Origin: CAZCGA01 sp964498075
GTDB lineage: Bacteria; Desulfobacterota; Binatia; HRBIN30
Reading direction: 5' to 3'
DNA length: 26,656 nt
Assembly: GCA_964498075.1 (NCBI GenBank)
Contig: CAZCGA010000094.1
Span: forward strand, 1-26,656
Shown: piece after piece, positions 6,260-12,080 of the stretch
How positions within the stretch are numbered: position 1 is the first letter of the stretch
How the letters are laid out: each line of letters starts with the position of its first letter
The notes under the pieces: model-generated
What the model saw: the letters and a program-made list of their open reading frames with translations, nothing else
Databases searched by the model: none
Told to the model about the DNA's origin: nothing
Translations under genes and position numbers: made by a program

Positions 6260-6640
6260 ATGAAGGTTCGCAAACTGGTCATCGGAGTTCGCAACGTAGA
6301 CGGCTGGGCCAGAGATCTGAAACGCGATCTGCGCCGGAGTGCTTCGCATCAGCGAGTCAAGGCAGGCGAGTCACTGTACTTCGAAGACGCCGCCGCCCTG
6401 CGCAACTTCTTCTCTGATCGGCGGCTGGAGTTGCTGCGAGCCATCCGGCACCATCACCCCCGGTCCATCAAAGAGCTGGCCGAGCGTGTGGGACGCGACC
6501 TGAAGAACGTCAACGCTGACATCCACTACTTGGCACAACTCGGCCTGGTCGAGTTGGAAGCCGAAAGTGGACCGCGGACCAAAGGGCGCAAGGCTCCACG
6601 CGTGCTCTGCGACGAGATCGAGCTCCACATCCCGCTGTGA
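6260..6640 (+). CDS. HVO_A0114-type winged-helix DNA-binding protein (COG4190)
   Basis: The 126-residue protein starts at ATG 6260 behind GAGGG. It contains YFEDAAALRNFFSDRRLELLRAIRHHHPRSIKELAERVGRDLKNVNADIHYLAQLGLVELE, the winged helix of COG4190 proteins. These often sit beside small toxin genes. Here it directly follows a PIN toxin that already has an antitoxin, so it may regulate the operon. Upstream in-frame starts lie inside the PIN gene and are not used. A paralogue is at 6945. Confidence 0.85.
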   Translation: MKVRKLVIGVRNVDGWARDLKRDLRRSASHQRVKAGESLYFEDAAALRNFFSDRRLELLRAIRHHHPRSIKELAERVGRDLKNVNADIHYLAQLGLVELEAESGPRTKGRKAPRVLCDEIELHIPL

Positions 6641-6740
6641 AACACATGTCACTGTTCGGCGATTGCAGAGGAACAGTCGGCCTCAGCACTCCTCAGAGCG
6701 TGTGGGGAAATGGCTGAGCGAGCCCACCACATCCCGCTCG

Positions 6741-6851
6741 CCCCGAGTAGCGGCCTTCCTTCGGCCGCGTATCGAGGGGCGTCTGCCAGGCAAGGCGCCC
6801 ACTTGGCGTCCCCTCGATACGCGCCCTGAAGAGACGGGCGCTACTCGGGAC
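6741..6851 (+). repeat. Dispersed hairpin repeat of about 110 bp
   Basis: Outer arms CCCGAGTAGCG (6742-6752) and CGCTACTCGGG (6839-6849) and inner arms GCGTATCGAGGGG (6767-6779) and CCCCTCGATACGC (6810-6822) form a nested inverted repeat. Parts of it recur at 1308-1319 and at 8500-8530. No gene is present between 6641 and 6944 apart from this repeat and the dockerin scrap at 6893. Confidence 0.75.
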
Positions 6852-6892
6852 GAACGGTTCTGGACGCCGACTCCAATTTCCTCACAGGCTCT

Positions 6893-6921
6893 GAGCTGCT
6901 CACGATCGTGAACATCGCCCT
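6893..6921 (+). pseudogene. Dockerin-tail scrap D4
   Basis: These 29 bases are identical to 3431-3459 of the stalk gene and would encode ELLTIVNIAL. They end abruptly 23 bases before the next ATG. The match is closer to D1 (CTCACGATC) than to D3 or D5 (CTGACAGTC), so the source was a D1-like copy. Confidence 0.7.
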
Positions 6922-6944
6922 GGTCAGAAGGCAGGTTTCGAGCC

Positions 6945-7313
6945 ATGAAGCTCAAGCGTGTACGGATCGCGGTTGAGCCGCTATCGCAGACTCAGGCGCG
7001 CTGGAAGAGGGCTCTCAAGCGGGGTGCATCCGCCTCCAAGGAAGAGCTGATTACCGTTGCGAGCTGGGAGGTGCTGGGCAAAGTGCTGTCGCCGCGACGC
7101 CTCGAGATCTTGGCGCGCATCCCGGCACTCGGGCCGAAGTCGATCGCCGTGCTTGCACGCAGCCTCAAGCGCGACTTCAAGAATGTCTACTCGGATGTCG
7201 TGTTCCTGGCGGATCTCGGGTTGATTGAGCTCAAGGCAGAAGGCAAGCGCAAGACGTTGATCCCGATCGCTCGGTTCGCTGGAATCGAAGTCGACTTGGG
7301 TGCCGCAGCGTAA
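6945..7313 (+). CDS. Second HVO_A0114-type DNA-binding protein (COG4190)
   Basis: The 122-residue protein has the same layout as 6260-6640: a basic N-terminus, then VLSPRRLEILARIPALGPKSIAVLARSLKRDFKNVYSDVVFLADLGLIELKAEG as the winged helix with recognition helix around DFKNVYSDV. The C-terminus is short and beta-like. Identity to its neighbour is limited to the fold motif, so this is not a recent tandem copy. No toxin gene precedes it; only a dockerin scrap and a hairpin repeat do. It may be an orphan antitoxin or regulator. Confidence 0.8.
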   Translation: MKLKRVRIAVEPLSQTQARWKRALKRGASASKEELITVASWEVLGKVLSPRRLEILARIPALGPKSIAVLARSLKRDFKNVYSDVVFLADLGLIELKAEGKRKTLIPIARFAGIEVDLGAAA

Positions 7314-7350
7314 CACGCATCGAGGGCGGCAAGCAGGAAGAGGGGGCACA

Positions 7351-7414
7351 GACGTTCTTGGCGGCGATTCGGCAGGAGGATCCCCGTGGTGCAAGCAGCT
7401 CAGAGTCACGCTGA
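7351..7414 (+). pseudogene. C-terminal fragment of a second HEPN gene
   Basis: The first 64 bases of duplicated block copy 2 encode TFLAAIRQEDPRGASSSESR and a stop, the tail of the HEPN protein at 4476-4865. The rest of the gene is missing. The fragment survives because it contains the ribosome site (AGGAGG) of the partner gene. Confidence 0.8.
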
Positions 7415-7757
7415 CTATCGCACCCGCTTGTTCATTCGCGGCCGCTGCCCGGAAGCACATCTGGAGATCTCCTTTGCTCGCTACGAGGACGAAGACGCAC
7501 ACATCTGGGTTACTGTCCCGATGGCGCTGACTCCAACGCAACGCGAGGGGCTGGCGAACGCCATGGCGCAGCGCAGCCTCGATGTCCTCCTGGAAGACGG
7601 CCTCTGTATCCTCCCTGGTATCGAGGAACCTGACGAACATCGCCGGGGTGACTCCACGCCGGCCGGAGAGGTGTCAGGCGGAGGGCAACGTCGAGCTGCT
7701 GACAGTCGTGAACATCGCCCTCGGCAACGCGCCCGCCGCCGACTGCCTCAGCGGTGA
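7386..7757 (+). CDS. Unrecognised HEPN-partner protein, copy 2 (27-bp deletion)
   Basis: This is the paralogue of 4837-5235 with the same GTG-GTG start and AGGAGG ribosome site. An in-frame deletion removes nine residues (DAAVTAFSL), giving RTRLFIRGRCPEAHLEISFARYEDEDAHIWVTVP. Substitutions elsewhere are few and mostly conservative (TALTPAQ to MALTPTQ). The HEPN partner is gone except for its tail, so this copy would act alone or in trans. As in copy 1, the C-terminal end is read out of frame from dockerin DNA. The open frame and maintained ribosome site argue against a simple pseudogene. Confidence 0.6.
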   Translation: MVQAAQSHADYRTRLFIRGRCPEAHLEISFARYEDEDAHIWVTVPMALTPTQREGLANAMAQRSLDVLLEDGLCILPGIEEPDEHRRGDSTPAGEVSGGGQRRAADSREHRPRQRARRRLPQR

Positions 7758-7833
7758 TCCGAGCTCAGATCGGCAGATCAACGTGGATGAGATCGTGACC
7801 GCGGTGAACAACGCGCTGGACGAATGCCAGTGA
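7687..7833 (+). pseudogene. Dockerin-tail remnant D5
   Basis: Translation gives NVELLTVVNIALGNAPAADCLSGDPSSDRQINVDEIVTAVNNALDECQ. Its 5' part equals D3, but its end (GCTGGACGAATGCCAGTGAA) equals D1, so it is a mosaic of the two types. The shared 3' flank of D1 and D3 is absent; sequence diverges right after the stop. Confidence 0.8.
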
Positions 7834-7912
7834 AGCCGGCGTGGCGACGACGATCGAGAGCTTGGGAAAATGACGGGTCTTCTTTGGGTGCGGTCGCAGA
7901 CAGCGGCGCGGC

Positions 7913-7950
7913 TTGACATGGTTGCCCGTGCGACACGATAATTCTCGTGT
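7913..7950 (+). promoter_or_regulatory. Promoter with overlapping inverted-repeat operator
   Basis: TTGACA (7913-7918) and GATAAT (7937-7942) are 18 bases apart, a strong sigma-70 match. The -10 box is embedded in an inverted repeat, ACACGA (7933-7938) and TCGTGT (7945-7950) with six bases between. A protein bound there would block RNA polymerase. The expected transcript start is at or just before the ATG at 7951. Confidence 0.65.
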
Positions 7951-8358
7951 ATGAATCGGAACAACCACGGATTGAAGGTCGCGATGGCCGCTGCTGAGCA
8001 GCTGCCGCTCAAGCTTCAAAGGCAGCTCGTCCAGCGGCTGGTTGCGGTCACTGCCCGCGATGGGCGCACGACGGTGGTGTACCTTCGGCAATTGTCTCCG
8101 CAACGACGCCAACGCCTTGCGAAGCTCATGGACAAGAACAACGAAGGCCAGCTCAGCCAGGTGGAGCGGTCAGAGTTGAAGCGGCTCGGCGCCGAAGTGG
8201 AGCACACGTTGGTTGCAAATTCTCGCGCCCTGGCCCGTGCCCTGCGCCCGGAGCTGTTCGATGAGCAAGGCTGGCCGATCCATCACCGCTTCCGCCAAGC
8301 CCTCCGCGGCGTGTCTGCCGGGCACCATCCACCTCGTCAGAAGTCCGCGGAAGCGTGA
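7951..8358 (+). CDS. Unrecognised small charged protein coupled to an HNH gene
   Basis: The 135-residue product is helical and basic: AAEQLPLKLQRQLVQRLVAVTARDGRTTVVYLRQLSPQRRQRLAKLMDKNNEGQLSQVERSELKRLGAEVEHTLVANSRALARAL. I do not recognise a family; the organisation resembles antitoxin-like genes that precede HNH nucleases. ATG 7951 sits right at the expected transcript start and would be leaderless. An alternative ATG at 7984 has GAAGG five bases upstream and gives 124 residues. The stop overlaps the GTG of the HNH frame. The palindrome in its promoter suggests self-regulation. Confidence 0.75.
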   Translation: MNRNNHGLKVAMAAAEQLPLKLQRQLVQRLVAVTARDGRTTVVYLRQLSPQRRQRLAKLMDKNNEGQLSQVERSELKRLGAEVEHTLVANSRALARALRPELFDEQGWPIHHRFRQALRGVSAGHHPPRQKSAEA

Positions 8359-8540
8359 GCCCTCGGGTCCCTCTCGGGCTGACGACGCGGGTGCGCGCGC
8401 GGGCAGCCGGCCGCTGCGAGTATTGTCACGCGCCGCAAGTCCTCATCGGGCAAGCATTCCATATCGACCATGTTCGGCCTCGTTCCCTCGGTGGTGCGCC
8501 CCCCGATACGCCCCTGAGAAGACGGGGCTACTGCCCATGA
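8355..8540 (+). pseudogene. HNH endonuclease, truncated by repeats
   Basis: The frame, starting GTG at 8355, encodes LTTRVRARAAGRCEYCHAPQVLIGQAFHIDHVRPRSLGG. The CxxC (EYC with RC) and HIDHVRPRSLGG are the first half of the standard HNH nuclease. The second half (NLALAC..CN..KG in family members) is missing: at about 8497 the sequence runs into the dispersed hairpin and 181-bp repeats and stops at 8540. No trace of the 3' half is seen beyond the repeats, so it was deleted rather than just interrupted. Confidence 0.8.
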
Positions 8541-8713
8541 ACCTGAGACTGACCCGGCGAATGAATTCGCGGCAACAGAAGGCACCCAAGCCGCCCTGCG
8601 GCGGCTCCCCCAACGCCGCCGCCACAATGAGTTCCGTCTGTAGGGGGGGATGCGGGGAGGCCGCGCAGGCGGCCTTGGGTGCCCTTCGTAGCCGCGGCTT
8701 CAGCCGCCGGGCT
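8533..8713 (-). repeat. 181-bp imperfect-palindrome repeat, copy 2 (inverted)
   Basis: This is the reverse complement of 1124-1304, the same length and with no difference that I can find, including the run of seven G. It sits across the broken end of the HNH gene. A stretch resembling the 6741-6851 hairpin (CGATACGCCCC..GACGGGGCTAC) adjoins it at 8499-8532. Confidence 0.85.
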
Positions 8714-8755
8714 AAGTGCTGCTGGTCGGAAATACGATGACGTATCTTGAAGGGT

Positions 8756-8793
8756 CTCCTCTCCCGGATGGGCGAGGATCAAGGTGAGGGGGA
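8756..8793 (-). repeat. Uninterrupted hairpin repeat (empty-site form)
   Basis: Read on the minus strand this is ATCCCCCTCACCTTGATCC then TCGCCCATCCGGGAGAGG. The same repeat on the plus strand at 8882-8914 plus 9040-9056 is split by the 125-bp element. This intact copy has a single CCCATCCGGG, showing what the site looks like without the insert. The motif belongs to a common family of dispersed CTCTCCC..GGGAGAG palindromes. Confidence 0.7.
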
Positions 8794-8914
8794 TTCGACG
8801 ACGCCGAAGGCCACCATGTTTTCTACGTGCGGTTGAATCGGCGCGGCGAAACAACCAAAGGTGGGCTTCGCCGATCAATTTCATCCCCCTCATCCTGACC
8901 TTCTCCCATCCGGG

Positions 8915-9039
8915 ACTGTCGATTTTCTCGCAAACAGTGCTTCGACAAGCTCAGCACGAGCGGTTGGGGATTCAATTTCAAAGAAGAATTCCGCTCACCC
9001 TGAGCTTGTCGAAGGGTCTGCCTCGCGTTTATCGACAGT
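8915..9039 (+). repeat. 125-bp MITE-like inverted-repeat element, copy B
   Basis: Identical to 98-222 across 125 bp by eye, and in the same orientation. It is bordered by perfect 10-bp direct repeats CCCATCCGGG (8905-8914 and 9040-9049). The flanks joined without it give a hairpin CCTTCTCCC..GGGAGAAGG. Insertion therefore fell in the hairpin loop and duplicated it. Confidence 0.87.
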
Positions 9040-9056
9040 CCCATCCGGGAGAAGGA

Positions 9057-9296
9057 ACCTTCGTGCGATACGTCACCGTAATTGTGAAATGCGGTACTAA
9101 GGAGGAGTGCGTTCATGGGCTCTCCAAGCCGGCATCTTCGCCGGTTCGGTTCTCGGGGCGAACGGGATAGCGCACCTGCTCTTAAAGCAGGGACTGCCGA
9201 AAGATCAGCACGACCAAGCGTGCGCGGTGCCGCTAGGTTCTTCAGCGACCGCAGTTTCCCACTTTCCTGTCGTCCACCCGGGCTGCCCCGTGCGCT
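9057..9296. other. Spacer with a strong Shine-Dalgarno but no convincing gene
   Basis: TAAGGAGG at 9098-9105 is an excellent ribosome site, and ATG 9115 lies nine bases on. The 61-residue frame it opens (9115-9300) is Arg/Ser/Pro-rich and looks random. The frame of the downstream gene is also open from GTG 9107, but that GTG is only one base from the site. Several short stems (CCGGC..GCCGG at 9129-9144, CCTGCT..AGCAGG) are present. A decayed gene or small RNA is possible. Confidence 0.3.
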
Positions 9297-9325
9297 TTGA
9301 CGCCCAACAGCACCCGGCGTATGGT
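9297..9325 (+). promoter_or_regulatory. Sigma-70 promoter giving a leaderless transcript
   Basis: TTGACG (9297-9302) and TATGGT (9320-9325) are 17 bases apart. The predicted start, seven bases after the -10 box, is the A of ATG 9332. There is no Shine-Dalgarno sequence before that ATG. Confidence 0.55.
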
Positions 9326-9331
9326 GACCGC

Positions 9332-9721
9332 ATGAGGCAGGTGTGGTTGGCGCCGCTCGCGATGCTTCTGCTCACGGCGCCCGTCAGTCCGACCTCCGCA
9401 CAGGCGCCCTCGGCCAGCGTCGAGGAACGTCTGATCCGCCTCGAAGAGGGACAGCGCAGCATCGAGAAGCGCTTCGACGATATGAATCGCAAGATCGATC
9501 AGCGCTTCGACGATCTGAATCGGAAGGTGGACGAGCGCTTTGCGGATCTCAACCACAGAGTCGGCGACCTGATTGCCTACATCCAAATGCTGGTGACCAT
9601 CCTGGCAGCCGTGGGCATCGGCATCTTTGGCACGCTGCTACTGATGTGGCGCCGACTCGTGAAGGTCGAAGCTGATGTGGCCCTCCTCACGAACCAGTCG
9701 CGAGTCATCCGAACACCGTAG
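9332..9721 (+). CDS. Small exported coiled-coil membrane protein
   Basis: Residues 1-24 (RQVWLAPLAMLLLTAPVSPTSAQA) form a signal peptide with a plausible cleavage after AQA. Residues 29-85 are a heptad coiled coil with near-repeats: EKRFDDMNRKIDQ, RFDDLNRKVDE, RFADLNHRVGD. A transmembrane helix follows (YIQMLVTILAAVGIGIFGTLLLMW), then a short basic tail. The 129-residue layout matches a widespread family of small membrane-anchored coiled-coil proteins of unknown role. The signal peptide fixes the start at 9332 even though the frame is open upstream. Confidence 0.75.
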   Translation: MRQVWLAPLAMLLLTAPVSPTSAQAPSASVEERLIRLEEGQRSIEKRFDDMNRKIDQRFDDLNRKVDERFADLNHRVGDLIAYIQMLVTILAAVGIGIFGTLLLMWRRLVKVEADVALLTNQSRVIRTP

Positions 9722-9781
9722 CCGCGCGGCAAGACCAGCCACGTCTGCTGCGAACCGAGCTCCAGCGCGGTGCGGGTGACC

Positions 9782-9810
9782 TTGCGCCGCTGACGCGACC
9801 TTCCTAGAAT
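9782..9810 (+). promoter_or_regulatory. Candidate promoter of the kinase-lpxC operon
   Basis: TTGCGC (9782-9787) and TAGAAT (9805-9810) are separated by 17 bases. The ATG at 9823 is 13 bases past the -10 box, leaving a leader of about six bases. No ribosome site is present. Confidence 0.45.
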
Positions 9811-9822
9811 GCCCGCAACCGA

Positions 9823-12069
9823 ATGGCCCGCTGGTGGTACATGTGGGCGGGGTCGCGCCCACCTCTTCCTGCGGACGAGATTCGCCGGCGCCGTCGCGAA
9901 GCGGTGATCATTGCGGCGACCGCCGCGGTGTTCCTCGTCTTCGCAATCTTCGAAACGCGTCTGCCGCGCTTCAGCAACAGCGCCTCGCTGTCCGGCAACA
10001 TCATCTTTTTCCTGCTCATCAACCTGAACTTGATCCTGCTGACCCTGCTCATCTTCCTGGTGACGCGCAACCTGGTGAAGCTGATCTTCGAGCGCCGCCA
10101 GGGCATCTTCGGCTCACGCCTGCGCACGCGGCTGGTGGTCGCGTTCGTCGCCCTGACGCTCTTCCCCTCCACCCTGCTCTTTTTCGTCGCCGAAGGGTTT
10201 CTCTCGGCGGCGCTGGAGAACTGGTTCAACGTGCGCGTCGAAAGCTCGCTTGCCGGCTCGCTCGAAGTGTCACAGAGCTACTACCAGTTCGCCGCTAACA
10301 ACGCGCTGCACTTCGCGCGCGAGGTTGGACGCCAGGCCGGAGAGCAGGGGCTGTGGGGGAGCGACCGGCGTGCCGATCTGCAGCGCTTCACCGAACAGAA
10401 GATGTCCGAGCTGAATCTCGCGGGGCTCGAATTCGTGGGCGCCGACCGCACGAGCCTGGCCCGTGCCACCGGCGCTGAGCTCACCGCGAAACCGCCCGTC
10501 GAGCCAGCGAGCATCATCACCGAGTTGCTGCGCGGCGAAGACGTCGCCCGCACGCTGCCCTTCGGCAAGGGCGACGTCGTGCACGCCGGCGCCCCGGTGC
10601 GCGACGCCGGCGGCACACTCATCGGCGCGGTGGCGGTCGACTACATCGTTCCACGCAACGTCAGCAACAAGGCCCGCGACATCGCCCGCTCCTACCAGGA
10701 GTACCGGCAGCTCGCCGGCATGAAGCAGCCGATCAAGAACGGCTACATGCTGACGCTGGCGCTGATCACGCTGGTGGTGATCTTCTCGGCGACGTGGTTC
10801 GGGTTTCAGCAAGCCAAGAGCATCACCATCCCACTGCAGCGCCTGGCGGAAGGCACGCGCGAGCTGGCGCAAGGGAACTGGAGCTACCGCATCGAGGCCG
10901 GCGGCGACGCCGAAACCGCGGTGCTGGTCGACTCCTTCAATCAGATGACCGCGGATCTGCAGGAGATCAACTCGGAGCTGGTCGAACGTCGCAAGTACGT
11001 CGAGAACATCCTGGCGAACATCACCGCCGGCGTCGTCTCCCTGAGCCAGAGCGGCTCGATCACCATGCTCAATCGCGCCGCCGAGGGCATGCTCGGCATC
11101 CGTCTGACGCAGGCGCGCGGCAAGCCGTGGTCCGAGACCTTCGAGCGTTCCGACCTGCGCAAGGTGCGCGAGCTGATCAACGAGGCGCTGGTGTCTCCGC
11201 ACGCGGAGGTCGAACGCCAGATCAAGTTGACGGGCGGCGATCACATCGTCACCGCTCTGGTCAGCGCCATCTCGCTGACCGATGATACCGGGACGCGGCG
11301 CGGCCTCATGCTGTTCTTCGAAGACGTCACCCATCTGCTGCGCGTGCAGCGCATGGAGGCGTGGCGCGAAGTGGCGCGGCGGCTGGCGCACGAGATCAAG
11401 AACCCGCTCACACCGATCCAGCTGTCGGCGCAGCGCCTGCGGAAACGCTATGGCAACGAGTTGGCGAAGGAGGACGGTGCCGTCTTCGATGAATGCACGC
11501 GGACGATCATCAATCAGGTCGAGGCGCTGAAGCGGCTGGTGAACGAGTTCTCCAACTTTGCGCGGCTGCCGGGGGTGGAGCTGGTGCCGCAGGACTTGAA
11601 CGCGATCGTCGAGGAAGCGCTGGTGCTGTTTCGGCAGGGGCACCCGAGCATCGCGTTCGACTTTCGGCCGGAAGACCGCCTCCCCCTGGTGGAGCTCGAT
11701 CGCGAGGCGATCAAGCGGGCGCTGATCAATCTGCTCGACAACGCCGTCGCCGCCTGTCAAGCTGCCGCCAATGGCGACGCGCGGATTGAAGTCAGCACCT
11801 CACAGGCGGTGGCGCGCGGCATGGTCCGCCTGGAGGTCGCCGACAACGGCTGTGGCATGAGCACCGAGGTGAAGCTCCGGCTGTTCGAGCCGTACTTCTC
11901 GACCAAGAAGGAAGGGACCGGCCTCGGTCTGGCGATCGTCTCGGCAATCGTCGCCGACCATCAGGCCTACATTCGCGTGCAGGACAATCAGCCGCGGGGC
12001 AGCCGCTTCATCATCGACTTTCCGCTGCGGCGGCGCGGCGAGATCAGCCGCGTGGCGGCGCAAGCGTGA
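9823..12069 (+). CDS. ntrY: NtrY-type membrane sensor histidine kinase
   Basis: The 748-residue protein has NtrY architecture: transmembrane helices at about 27-43, 58-80 and 103-123, a periplasmic sensor region, a fourth helix at about 307-327, a HAMP domain (IPLQRLAEGTRELAQGNWSYRI, 333-385), a PAS domain (about 390-505), the H-box RLAHEIKNPLTPIQ with phospho-acceptor H523, the N-box with N640 (LLDNAVAAC), DNGCGM at 674 and GTGLGLAIV at 698. All catalytic motifs are intact. In other bacteria NtrY phosphorylates NtrX in nitrogen, redox or envelope control. Here the next gene, 11 bases on, is a receiver-LpxC fusion, which makes that fusion the obvious phosphotransfer partner. The sensed signal is unknown. 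Confidence 0.92.
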   Translation: MARWWYMWAGSRPPLPADEIRRRRREAVIIAATAAVFLVFAIFETRLPRFSNSASLSGNIIFFLLINLNLILLTLLIFLVTRNLVKLIFERRQGIFGSRLRTRLVVAFVALTLFPSTLLFFVAEGFLSAALENWFNVRVESSLAGSLEVSQSYYQFAANNALHFAREVGRQAGEQGLWGSDRRADLQRFTEQKMSELNLAGLEFVGADRTSLARATGAELTAKPPVEPASIITELLRGEDVARTLPFGKGDVVHAGAPVRDAGGTLIGAVAVDYIVPRNVSNKARDIARSYQEYRQLAGMKQPIKNGYMLTLALITLVVIFSATWFGFQQAKSITIPLQRLAEGTRELAQGNWSYRIEAGGDAETAVLVDSFNQMTADLQEINSELVERRKYVENILANITAGVVSLSQSGSITMLNRAAEGMLGIRLTQARGKPWSETFERSDLRKVRELINEALVSPHAEVERQIKLTGGDHIVTALVSAISLTDDTGTRRGLMLFFEDVTHLLRVQRMEAWREVARRLAHEIKNPLTPIQLSAQRLRKRYGNELAKEDGAVFDECTRTIINQVEALKRLVNEFSNFARLPGVELVPQDLNAIVEEALVLFRQGHPSIAFDFRPEDRLPLVELDREAIKRALINLLDNAVAACQAAANGDARIEVSTSQAVARGMVRLEVADNGCGMSTEVKLRLFEPYFSTKKEGTGLGLAIVSAIVADHQAYIRVQDNQPRGSRFIIDFPLRRRGEISRVAAQA

Positions 12070-12080
12070 GGGAGGGTGTG

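Noticed and set aside
9107..9331. N-terminal extension of the coiled-coil membrane protein to GTG 9107
   Set aside because: The residues from 9332 form a complete signal peptide directly behind a promoter, which would be internal in the longer form.
10270..11760. Long 496-residue minus-strand frame opposite the kinase
   Set aside because: It is a shadow of the high-GC kinase gene, with no recognisable domain. The plus frame has all kinase motifs.
12066..12080. GTG 12066 as start of the receiver-LpxC gene
   Set aside because: It overlaps the kinase stop and has no ribosome site. GAGGAGG-like sequence at 12068-12075 and the MATVLVVDDE N-terminus favour ATG 12081.
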